Made by a program: the position numbers and the translations under genes. Shown here piece after piece: positions 8,672 to 18,300 of a stretch of 64,000 nucleotides of DNA (within the stretch, counting starts at the first letter, position 1; every line of letters starts with the position of its first letter). Location: the NCBI GenBank assembly GCA_963848825.1, contig CAWKFA010000017.1:992001-1056000 (forward strand). The letters are read 5' to 3'. The notes beneath the pieces were generated by a model, which worked only from the letters and a program-made list of their open reading frames with translations, searched no databases and was not told the origin of the DNA. The stretch comes from CAVVSQ01 sp963848825 (lineage in GTDB: Bacteria; Planctomycetota; Planctomycetia; Gemmatales; Gemmataceae).

Positions 8672-10084
8672 TTAGCGATTTTCTTCCGGCGCGATTATTT
8701 TGGTGGGATCAAACTTGAGCCAGCAAAACACGGCGACGACGTAAGCAGACCCAAACAAAAAGATGTTAACTTGCCAGCCCTGGTGGCTGGCTTCGGCGTA
8801 TCCCGGTGACCCACGTTGCAATGAACCGGTAAAGTATTCAAGAATCTCCCCCGTGGCGATACCGGCCACGGCGCCGCCAAGATTGCCCACCGTATTCATG
8901 CAGCCGGCCACAATGCCGGAGTAGCGCTTGCCAATGTCGAGACAACTCGCCCACGACGAACCCATGGTCGTATCATTCCAGAAAGAAGCGAAGGTCACGA
9001 GCAAGGCGAACGCCCAGGGGCTGTCCATGAAGAAAAGGGCGGCAAAAAAGCAAACGGCACTCATCCCGTGGCCGATGACGCCAAAAAGGCGCCGTCCCCA
9101 TTTGCGGTCGCCGGTTCGTTTGATATAGGCGTCCGTGGCCAGACCACCGAGTAGGCAGCCGATCGCGCCGATGAGAAGCGGAAGCCCCGCCATGAGGCCC
9201 GCGATCCACCATTCTTGCGTCCACTTTTCCTCGCCGCGCTTGATCTTGAGGTGGTCTGAGAGATAACCGGGCCAATAGGTGATGAACAAATACCAACCGT
9301 AGGACGAGCAGAAGTACATGATGCACAAGCACCAGAGATTGGTGCTCGAAAGCAGTTTTACCCAGGGAACCACGAGCTTGCGGTGCGAATGATCTTCGCC
9401 CTGCCGGATCAGATTGATTTCGGCCTGGTTGACACCGGCTTTTTCAGCCGGGTTGTCACGATACCACCACCACCAGGCAACGCACCAGATAATGCCCAGG
9501 ATGCCGAAGAGATAAAAAATGTGACGCCAGTGGGTCACGCGGGTACCATCGCTGAGCACCGTATCAAACATCAAGGCATAAACGATAAATGCCGTCATAC
9601 CCCCTGCGAAGCGACCCGCCATCCACACCGTTCCCTTGACCGAGCCACGCTCCGTGAAGGGAAACCAGTTATGAAATGCCCGGGCGATGTTGGGATAGGC
9701 GCCGGCTTCTCCCATGCCAAAGAGAAAGCGCACTGAGAGCAGCAGATAGAAAGCCACCATCGTGCCCGACGTCGGATAAATGGAGCCGGTGAGTGCCGTG
9801 AAAATGGACCACCAGAGCACAATACGAATGAGCGTGCTGCGCGCGCCGAAACGGTCTCCCAGCCAGCCGCTGGGCACTTCAAAGATGGCGTAAGCGAATG
9901 CGAAGGCAGTGAACAACCAGCCCTTCTCGCTTTCGGAAAGTCCGAATTCACTTTGGACATTGGATGCGACCGTGCCGAAACAGACGCGGTCCAAATAGGT
10001 GATCGTCGACAGGGCACATGCGAAGGCGAGGACGCCATAACGAACGCGCGTTGGTTTGGCGATATCGGCAGACGGGAGGTTCAT
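8672..10084 (-). CDS. MFS transporter, anion:cation symporter (sugar-acid type)
   Basis: A 470-residue major facilitator with 12 predicted membrane spans. The N-terminal half has the family signature YLDRVCFG in helix 1 and GWLGDRFGARSTL in the loop 2-3 (MFS motif A). FLFGMGEAGAYPNIAR in helix 4 is characteristic of the ACS subfamily, whose members carry hexuronates, glucarate and similar organic anions. WFPFTERGSVKG follows as in those relatives. It is intact and stands between two other leftward genes with its own spacing. The substrate is not determinable, though a sugar acid is most likely. Confidence 0.88.
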   Translation of the reverse strand: MNLPSADIAKPTRVRYGVLAFACALSTITYLDRVCFGTVASNVQSEFGLSESEKGWLFTAFAFAYAIFEVPSGWLGDRFGARSTLIRIVLWWSIFTALTGSIYPTSGTMVAFYLLLSVRFLFGMGEAGAYPNIARAFHNWFPFTERGSVKGTVWMAGRFAGGMTAFIVYALMFDTVLSDGTRVTHWRHIFYLFGILGIIWCVAWWWWYRDNPAEKAGVNQAEINLIRQGEDHSHRKLVVPWVKLLSSTNLWCLCIMYFCSSYGWYLFITYWPGYLSDHLKIKRGEEKWTQEWWIAGLMAGLPLLIGAIGCLLGGLATDAYIKRTGDRKWGRRLFGVIGHGMSAVCFFAALFFMDSPWAFALLVTFASFWNDTTMGSSWASCLDIGKRYSGIVAGCMNTVGNLGGAVAGIATGEILEYFTGSLQRGSPGYAEASHQGWQVNIFLFGSAYVVAVFCWLKFDPTKIIAPEENR

Positions 10085-10192
10085 GCGGGCCAGCCTGTGT
10101 CAGAAAGTGAAAGCCCTACTTTAAAGGGCGCGATGGGCACTTGCAACCGAGTAATTAAAAAAAGGCGCCACCCGCGGTCCGCGACCTTACGA

Positions 10193-10236
10193 AAAAACCG
10201 GAAGCACCAGGCGTGAACCTCGTGCTCCCGGTTTTT
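10193..10236 (-). terminator. intrinsic terminator downstream of the TIGR03000 gene
   Basis: AAAAACCGG (10193-10201) and CCGGTTTTT (about 10228-10236) close a long hairpin whose inner arms AGCACCAGG and CCTCGTGCT also pair with one mismatch. On the minus strand it is followed by a T-run, so it ends leftward transcription from the gene stopping at 10318. The symmetric A/T flanks could also let it act on rightward transcripts. Confidence 0.8.
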
Positions 10237-10317
10237 GGAGTGTGTATTACTGCCTGCTCAACGCGACGTGTGCGCCGTCGGAAGTCACGTCGCTTTTCAA
10301 ATTCGGAAAATCCGCGG

Positions 10318-10903
10318 TCACCGTTTGACCTGGCGCAACAGGATTCGTTGCGTCTCACTGATGATTTCGCCCGCGCGCTCGATTTCCACGCGCAGGTCGT
10401 AGTAATAGGTCTCGCCGGCGACGAGGCCGGGCGTGTTGAAGGTACGCTGATCTTGACGCATCAGTTGACCGTCGACATAGACCTTCGCACCGGCAGGCAC
10501 ATCGATGCTTACTTTGCTTTTCAGTTCCTTGGGCAAAGGTGTTTCCTCGACCTTGGGGTTGGTCCTGTCGGGTTCGGGAGTGCCGGGGGGGCATTCATTC
10601 CAGTAGCCATGGTGGGGCAGTGCGACGCCGTAGCAACTCCAGCCGCCGTAGCAGCCGTAACAACCCGTGCAGCCGAAAACGCCTGCACACTGCGGCGGGG
10701 CGTAGATCGAGTAATTGCCGGCAGCGCCGTAGCCGTAATAGGAGCCATAACAGCCGGTGCATCCCATACAGGCCGGGCCGCCGTGACAATACCCCGAACA
10801 GATTGCCTGGCCCCCACGAATAACGTGGCCTCCGGTGCAATGATTGAACCAGCCAGTCGCGGCCGGCGGAATGCAGCGCCGCCAGCAAGACAACGGTGTA
10901 CAT
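10318..10903 (-). CDS. TIGR03000 protein with Cys/Tyr/Gly-rich N-terminal half (frame break near 10850)
   Basis: The C-terminal about 80 residues match the planctomycete TIGR03000 domain: VSIDVPAGAKVYVDGQLM, FNTPGLVAGETYYYDLRVE and a basic tail. The preceding half is a low-complexity run dominated by Cys, Gly and Tyr (for example GCTGCYGCYGGWSCYGV). The ATG at 10903 opens MYTVVLLAALHSAGRDW and has GGAGG nine bases upstream, so I take it as the true start. It is in another frame from the rest, joined at TGG-C-TGG near 10850 by dropping one base. The longer in-frame start at 10986 has no comparable ribosome-binding site. TIGR03000 function is unknown; a secreted or surface role is only likely. 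Confidence 0.75.
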
Positions 10904-11241
10904 GGACAGTTACCTCCACAGGTGCGGGAACAAAGGGACTTGTGCCGATGAGCAACAATCAGGTGATTTGCAAAGTACGCCATCAATGGTAAATGTGAAC
11001 CGCCAGCTAGTCAAATCCCTCTAGCGGGTACGCCAGCTCGCTTCCGCTTTAATGTCCGCAAAGCCGTCATAATTGCTTTATTTGAGCGGGCAAAGGTAAA
11101 AAGCACCGCCAGCCGGCGAGTTTTGCTACAGCAACGCAAAGCGATCTTGAACGCCAGTCAGACTCAACGTTGTTCCGAAAAAAGTGGCCGCGCCCAGCCA
11201 TCATGTTACACTGGCGCAAATTCCCCAAAGTGGAGCGAACC
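10904..11241. other. divergent intergenic region, 338 bases
   Basis: This stretch separates the leftward TIGR03000 gene from the rightward WD40 gene. It should hold both promoters. I could not identify convincing -35/-10 pairs, repeats or RNA structures. The short reading frames in it show no family resemblance. Confidence 0.5.
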
Positions 11242-12480
11242 ATGGCTCGTAAATCATTCCGTCGCGTCGCGACGCTCCTTTTGTCACTGGTCATCTTGGC
11301 CGCGCTTTCTAGCCACCGGGAGTCGCGAATGGCTGCTGCCGTCGCCCAGGAGCCGGCAAAGCCTCCCGTGCCCGTCAAGGAGCACGAGGACGAGAAGTCC
11401 ATCCGAAGTCTTATTGGCCAACTTGGCGACAACTCGTTCGAGCTTCGCGAGCAGGCTCATAAAAAGCTGGCCGACATCGGTGAACCAGCGCTGCACTTGC
11501 TGCGGCAGGCCGTCAAGGAGTCTGTGGATCCGGAAGTGCGGACACGTGCCGAACAGTTGATCGCGGCCATGGCACACCGGCATTTTGTGGTCGCCTCGGC
11601 GGTGAAAGGGCACAACGGCTGGGCCGGACGCCTCGCGGTCGTGCGCGGCGGCAAGCAGTTTATTTCGGCCGGTACCAAGGGCCTGTGCCTATGGGACTCG
11701 GCCACGGGTAAGCAGGTCCTGAAGTATGAGGCGCACGATAATAATTTCTGGTGTGTTGCCCTTTCGCCCGACGGCACGCGAGTTATCGCCGCTGGATTTG
11801 ATCAAGTCGCGCGGGTTTTTGACACGCGCACCGGCAAGGAAATTCAACAGTTGATCGGCCATAAGGCAGCGGTCTGGGGAGCGGTGTTGCTTGGCGACAA
11901 CCAGGCGCTCACGGGCGGGTGGGACCAATCGATCCGGCTCTGGGACATCGCCGCCGGGAAGGAGATCGGCTCGTTCCCGGGAGTAACAGAAAATGTCCGC
12001 TGCCTGGTGCTGTCCCCCGACGCCAAAACAGTTGCCGCCAGCCACTTCGCCGCGACCAATTCTCCCGGGACCGTGCGTCTGTGGGACCTGGCCACAAAAA
12101 AGGAAATCAACGCGTTTTCCGGCCATAAACAGGAGATTAGTTCCATCTCCTTTTCAGCGGACGGCAAGCGTCTGCTAACCGCGAGCTTCGACCACACGGT
12201 GCGCGTCTGGGACATGGCGAGCGGCAAGGAAATTAAACGTCTGGACTGCCACAGCCGTATGGAAGCGGCGATCTTCGTTGAGGGGGGCACGCGTATTTTG
12301 TGCTCGGGCAATGAAGCGGACCCCACGCTGCAACTCTGGGACGCCGAGCGTGGTACGCGGGTCATCAGTTCCGCCCCCTTCGAGGGAGGATTTTTGGCGA
12401 TCGCGGCTTTACCTGGCGAGCGTCGCGTGGCGACTGCGGGCCGGGATGGGATGATTCGGCTTGTCGAGTGGAAGAAATAA
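11242..12480 (+). CDS. secreted or membrane-anchored WD40 repeat protein
   Basis: A protein of about 412 residues. The ATG at 11242 opens MARKSFRRVATLLLSLVILA, a basic start followed by a hydrophobic segment, so it is exported or anchored. GGAGCG precedes it. Residues about 45-110 form a helical HEAT-like segment (LGDNSFELREQAHKKLADIG). About seven WD40 units follow, visible as LWDSATGKQ, VFDTRTGKE, LWDIAAGKE, LWDLATKKE, VWDMASGKE and LWDAERGTR. WD40 propellers are interaction platforms; many planctomycete copies are periplasmic and of unknown role. The longer start at 11170 adds a non-conserved basic stretch and is rejected. Confidence 0.85.
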   Translation: MARKSFRRVATLLLSLVILAALSSHRESRMAAAVAQEPAKPPVPVKEHEDEKSIRSLIGQLGDNSFELREQAHKKLADIGEPALHLLRQAVKESVDPEVRTRAEQLIAAMAHRHFVVASAVKGHNGWAGRLAVVRGGKQFISAGTKGLCLWDSATGKQVLKYEAHDNNFWCVALSPDGTRVIAAGFDQVARVFDTRTGKEIQQLIGHKAAVWGAVLLGDNQALTGGWDQSIRLWDIAAGKEIGSFPGVTENVRCLVLSPDAKTVAASHFAATNSPGTVRLWDLATKKEINAFSGHKQEISSISFSADGKRLLTASFDHTVRVWDMASGKEIKRLDCHSRMEAAIFVEGGTRILCSGNEADPTLQLWDAERGTRVISSAPFEGGFLAIAALPGERRVATAGRDGMIRLVEWKK

Positions 12481-12671
12481 TTCCCCCGACAAGTCGTGTC
12501 AATGAAAACAGCTTTTAGGCCGGACGGTTGGCGCAATTTGGAAAAGTAACGCCGACTCCGCATCTTGCCAAAAACGCGCAGGATGATTTTCGTTTTTCTT
12601 CATTCACCGGGTGCATATAATTGCCCTGGTTAAGGGACGAACCACGCCAATTTCTCGCATGGAGGGCGAAC

Positions 12672-15046
12672 ATGTCTATCCGGACCCGAGTGAAATCCAA
12701 CGGTTCCGCGAAACCCCGCACGAAACAACCGGCCAAACTGTCACGCCTGCAAAAGCCCGAGCATTTATCGCTGGAAGAATGGCAACGCGAGCTACGCCGC
12801 CAGTTTGGTAGGGAGCAAGACTTCGGCATCAAAAATCGGGGCGACCACGACATCTTCTCCGAATTCGAAATCACCAATCCGCAGAGCAAAAGCACCAATC
12901 GCGTAATCATTCGCGGCCCTCAGCTGGGCGATAACTTTTGTTCCTGCGGCGACTTCGCCACCAATACACTGGGCACCTGCAAGCACATCGAATTCACGCT
13001 CGCGCGACTCGAACGCAAGCGCGGCGGCAAGGCTGCCCTCGAGGCCGGCTTTCAGCCCACTTATAGCGAGGTGCTCCTCCAATATGGGGCTCAGAGAGAA
13101 GTTCGGTTTCGCCCGGGCACCGATTGTCCCATCGCGATGGCCCGCCTGGCGGGCAAGTATTTTGGCGCGGAAGGTACGCTCCTACCACGGGCCTTTGCGC
13201 AGTTCGACCTATTCTTGAAGGCGGCAGGCGCGGCCGAGGACGATTTCCGCTGCCGCGAAGATGTTCTGGAGTTCGTCGCCGAGGTGCGCGATCGGCAGAG
13301 GCGTCAAAAAATCTTGCAGCAGGCGTTTCCCGACGGCGCCAGGAGCGCTGCCATGAAATCCCTGGTGAAAGTCCCACTTTACGATTATCAGGCCGACGGG
13401 GCATTGTTCGCCGCCCGCGCAGGGCGCTGCCTCCTCGGCGACGAGATGGGCCTGGGCAAGACGATCCAGGCGATCGCCGCCGCCGAGATCATGGCCCGTC
13501 ACTTCGGCGTCGAGCGCGTGCTGATCGTCTGCCCGACGTCGCTCAAGCACCAGTGGCAGCGCGAAATCGAACGCTTCAGCGGCCACTCCGCCCAGGTCAT
13601 CGGCGGGTTGCGTGCCCAGCGCGCTGCCGAATTTCGCGACGACAGCTTCTTCAAGATCATCAATTACGACACGGTTCACACCGACCTCGACCTGATCGAA
13701 GGCTGGGCGCCCGACCTGGTCATCCTCGACGAGGCCCAGCGCATCAAGAACTGGAACACGCGGGTGGCCCGCAGCGTCAAGAAGATCGCCTCGCCCTACG
13801 CCATCGTGCTCACCGGCACGCCGCTGGAGAACCGTCTGGAAGAACTGATCTCCATCGTCCAGTTCGTCGATCGCTTCCGCCTTGGGCCGACCTTCCGCCT
13901 GCTCGACGAACATCAGGTCCGCGACGAAGTGGGCAAGGTGGTCGGCTACCGTCACCTCGACCGCATCGGCCAGACGCTGGAGCCGGTCCTGCTGCGCCGA
14001 CACAAGAGCAAGGTGCTCGAGCAGCTTCCCCAGCGCCTCGACAAGAACTTCTTCGTGCCGATGACCGAGCAGCAACGCCAACATCACGAGGAGAACCGGG
14101 AGATCGTCGCCCGCATCGTGCTGCAGTGGCGGAAGTACAAGTTCCTTTCGGAAGCCGACCAGCGCCGACTGATGATCGCGCTGCAACACATGCGCATGTC
14201 TTGCGACAACACCTACCTGCTCGACCAGAGCAGCAAATCCGGCGTCAAGGCAGACGAAGTGGTCACGCTGCTGCGTGAATTGTTCGAAACGCCGGACACC
14301 AAGGTCGTCGTTTTCAGCCAGTGGCTGCGCATGCACGAAGTGATTCAGCCGGTGTTGCGGCGAATGGCTGGGACCATGTGTTATTCCACGGCGGCGTTCC
14401 CGGGCATAAACGCAAGGAACTCGTGGACCGGTTCCGCGACGATAGTGACTGCCGTCTTTTCCTGGCCACCGATGCCGGCGGCGTGGGTCTGAACCTGCAA
14501 CATGCCTCCGTGGTGATCAACATGGATCTGCCCTGGAACCCCGCCGTGCTGGAGCAGCGCATTGGCCGGGTGCATCGCCTTGGCCAGCGACAGCCGGTCC
14601 AGGTGGTGAATTTCGTCGCCCAGGGCACGATCGAGGAAGGGATGCTCGGTGTCCTCAAGTTCAAGAAGTCGCTGTTCGCGGGCGTGCTGGACGGCGGCGA
14701 GAAGGAAGTCTTCCTGGGCGGCAGCCGGCTGACCAAGTTCATGGAGACGGTGGAAAAGACCACCTCGTCCATCCCGGAGGCCGACCTGCCGTCCGAGCAA
14801 CCGCAGGCAGAGCCACAGCCGCGCGAACAAGCCCTGGACAATCCGCTTGCCCGCTTACTGCAAGAGGGCGCGGGCTTGCTCGCTAATTTTGGCGCGGCCA
14901 TGAAGCCCAGCGCAGCCGCCAATCCGTTTGTGGGCGAGGACGAGCGCACAGGTGAAAAGTATCTGAAGTTGCCAATGCCCAAGCCCGAGGTGCTGGAGAC
15001 GGCGTTAAAAGCGCTCGGGGATTTACTTCGTGCCTTTGGGAAATAG
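12672..15046 (+). CDS. SWIM zinc-finger SNF2-family helicase (frame break near 14366)
   Basis: A Swi2/Snf2 DNA translocase of about 791 residues, acting on protein-DNA complexes in the cytoplasm. The N-terminus carries a SWIM finger (CSCGDFATNTLGTCKH, CxCx(n)CxH). The ATPase core shows motif I GDEMGLGKTIQA, motif II ILDEAQRIKNW and motif III LTGTPLENR. After the break come motif V LATDAGGVGLNLQ and motif VI QRIGRVHRLGQ. The first frame fails after QPVLRRM; the second resumes with GWDHVLFHGGVPGH. A missing G near 14366 restores it. The ATG at 12672 (MSIRTRVK) has GGAGGG upstream. Likely roles are DNA repair or transcription recycling, but bacterial SWIM-SNF2 proteins are poorly known. Confidence 0.88.
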
Positions 15047-15099
15047 ACGTTCGTGAGCGGATCGCTTCTACGAACAACTCGTCCAGCCCCCGCGTCTGT

Positions 15100-15130
15100 T
15101 CGCAGGACGGATTACCAATCCGTCCTACGA
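15100..15130. repeat. REP-like palindrome
   Basis: Arms AGGACGGATT (15104-15113) and AATCCGTCCT (15117-15126) pair perfectly around ACC. With one mismatch the palindrome extends to 15100-15130. On the minus strand the element reads GTAGGACGGATT, and a 5' GTAG tetranucleotide is a known feature of REP sequences recognised by RAYT transposases. No T-run follows, so a terminator is less likely. Only this copy was noticed in the window. Confidence 0.55.
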
Positions 15131-15350
15131 AACCGCCCTTGGTGCCGTTAATATTAATGTAAGTCATAGACATATATATATTTATGAAATATCGGCGCAC
15201 CATTGTCACGCAAAAACTGGCAATGCCGCCATTTCCTAAGATACAAGCACGTATAATTATGCAGCAAAGTGCGCTTGCAAAGGCGTTTGCGCGCGGTAGC
15301 ATGGATTTCCCAAGCTTCCCAGGCATCATTTCTTGACACAGGCACCCAAT

Positions 15351-18300
15351 ATGTTGCGTTGGTTCTGGAAAAGGTGGCTTAGACAGTCATCGAGTGTTGG
15401 CTCGGTTCCCGTGCCATCCGCAGTGCGGCGACGGACGCGAAAAAAGACAGTTGGGCTGCTATTTGAGCTATTGGAAGATCGTCTGGTGCCGGCCACATTT
15501 GTGGTCAACAGCTTTGCCGACACCGATGCCGTCGACCTCGTTACCGGGAAAGATCAGACGGGCAACATTTCCGTGCGGTCGGCGATCGAGGCGGCCAACA
15601 GCCTGGGCGGCACGAGCACGATTAATCTGGGCTCGGGAACGTATGCCCTGGATAGCCATTTCAATGCGGCTGGACAGTTGGCCGACCTCACCATCGTGAA
15701 CCGTCTGAACATTGTCGGTGCCGGGATTAACCAGACCACGATCGATGGCGGTGCCCTGGGCCGGGTGTTTCAAATCGCTGGCTCGGCGACGGTTAATATT
15801 TCCGGAGTATTGATCGCCAATGGCCTGGCCACGGACCAAGGTGGCGCTATCAGCAATGCCGGTAACCTGACGCTGACGTCCGATCTTCTCAACTCCAACA
15901 ATGTGGTGGCCAATGCCGGACTGGATGCCAAGGGGGGTGCGATATTCAACGCGAATGGGGCCGCGCTCACCCTCAGTAATACTCAGATAATGAATAGCAA
16001 CGCGACTGGCGGCGACGGGGCGGCCGGCGTCGATGGCTCGTCTGGTACGACTTCCGGGCAAGCCGGCGCTCCGGGCACGCCCGGCAGCAACGGTGGTCGA
16101 GCGTTGGGAGGATCGATTTACAACGATGGCGGGACCGTAACGGTTTCAGGCAGCGTGGTGACGGGCTCGACGGCGGCAGGTGGAGTGGGTGGCACCGGTG
16201 GCGCCGGCGGCGGGGGCGTGAATAATGCCGGTGGGAGCGACGCCAATCTCCCTGGCACAGGCGGTGCGGGAGCTAATGGCGGCGGCGGTGGCCAAAGCCT
16301 TGGCGCGCGCCATTTACAACAACGGCGGCTCACTGACACTTACCAATAGCGAGCTTACCGGCTTTGCCCGTGGCGGCAACGGTGCCGATGGTGGGCGTGG
16401 CGGCGTCGGTGGTCTGGCTGGTGGTCTAAACCATGCTGGTGCGGCGGGGGGCGCCGGCGGCAACGCAGGGTCCGGTGGCTGGGCTGTAGGCGGGTCCATC
16501 TACAATTCCGGCAACGGCACGGTCGTTATTCAGAATGGGTCGGCAACCAACGTTACCGGCACTGCCACTGGCGGCGTCGGCGGCAACGGCAGTACCGGAG
16601 GACAGGGCGGCACCGGAGGGGATGGGTCTGGTAATGGTGGGGCGGGCGCCAGCGGCGGACTGGCGGGGGCCGGCGGGTCGGCGATCGGAGGCGGAATTTA
16701 TAACGACACGGGTTCGATCAACATCACCGTAGGGTCTCTTTTGGGTAACTCGTTTGGCGGATCGGGCGGTAATGGCGGCAACGGCGGTTCGGGCGGTAAC
16801 GCCACAACGTTGGTAGGTACGACCGGCGCGGGCGGCCCAGGCGGCGATGGCCAAAACGGCGGCAGCGCCGGCATATCCGCGGGCGGCGCACTGTACAACA
16901 ATGCCGGGGCCGTAACGATCAAGGCAGCGACCATTTCAGGCGGGGCGGGGCATGCGACGTTGATCACCAGTGGTACGGGAGGCCAGGCCGGCTCCGGCGG
17001 CACGGGAGATACGTCTGATCTAACGAGCCTTGGCGGCGCTGCCGGTCATGCCGGTAGCGGTGGCGTGGGCGCTCAGGCCGCGGGCGGCGCCATCTATAGC
17101 GCTGGTGGAACAATCCTCGTCGATAGTTCCACGATTGCTCGTAGCCTTGCCGAGGGCGGCGACGGCGGCCAGGCCGGGCTGGGTGGCTTTGGCGGCAACG
17201 GCAACTTGCATGGAGGCGCAGCACAAACCTCGCCCAATGGCGGCACGGGCGGGGACGCCCATGGCGGAGCGATCGTCGTCTTTGGCGGCACCTTGACTCT
17301 CAGTGGCGATACTTTCTATGGGGATCAAGCTCTGGGTGGTTCAGGGGGAGCGGGTGGTGTCGGCGGCGCGAGCGGCGCGGCCGGAGCTCAGGCCGGCATT
17401 GGCGTGGTGGGTGGGTTGGGCGGCGACGGCGGCAGTGGATTCGGCGGTGTGGTTGACCTTCTGGGCGGCACGCTCAATATTGTCAACGGAACTTTCGCCG
17501 AAGATGTCGGTATAGGTTTCAATAGCACCGCGGGTGGTAGCGGCGGCCAAGGTGGCGCCGGCGGCGGCTACCTTACCAACGAAGTACCCGCCAACGGCGG
17601 CGCTGGCGGCATCGGCGGCAATGGCATGGGCGGGGCACTGCATACGTCCGGCGGGACGCTGAATCTTACGAACGCCACGTTGTCCACAAATGAAGCTATC
17701 GCTGGAATTGGCGGCGGGGGCGGCATCGGCGGTACTGCGTCGGCCTCAAACGGCGCCACGGGCGGGACGGGTCAGGCATCTGGCGGCGGCATTGCCGTGG
17801 ATGCCGGCAGCGTCAAAGTGCTTAATTCGATCGTAGCCGGCAACACCGCGGACACCAACAGCCCCGATGTCGTGGGACTTTTTACGAGCCTTGGCGGTAA
17901 TCTCATTGGCAATGCCTCCGGCAGCAGCGGATTCGGCGGTACGGATCAGGTTGGCAGTACGGGATCGCCCATTGACCCCATGCTGGGGCCCCTGCAAGCC
18001 AACGGCGGCCCGACGCTTACGATGGCTCTCCTGGCCGGCAGTAGCGCGATCAATGGCGACTCAGAATGCCCCGGCCACCGATCAACGCGGCGCACCGCGA
18101 ACCACCCCGCCAGACATTGGCGCCTTCGAAGTGCAGTCCTTCAACCTTAGCCCGCTGGCTCTGCCAGTCGGCACCGCCCAAACTACCTACACCCAGGTAT
18201 TCAACGTCACCGGCGGCACTGGCAATGTCACGCTCACCGTTACCAACGTCTCCGGCTCCGTGCCAGGTCTACCGCTGCCTGGTAGCGGCGTCAACACGCT

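Noticed and set aside
13209..14336. 375-codon reading frame antisense to the SNF2 core
   Set aside because: Shadow of a G/C-ending codon pattern; composition is Asp/His/Leu/Val-biased with no family motif, and the plus strand carries clear helicase motifs.
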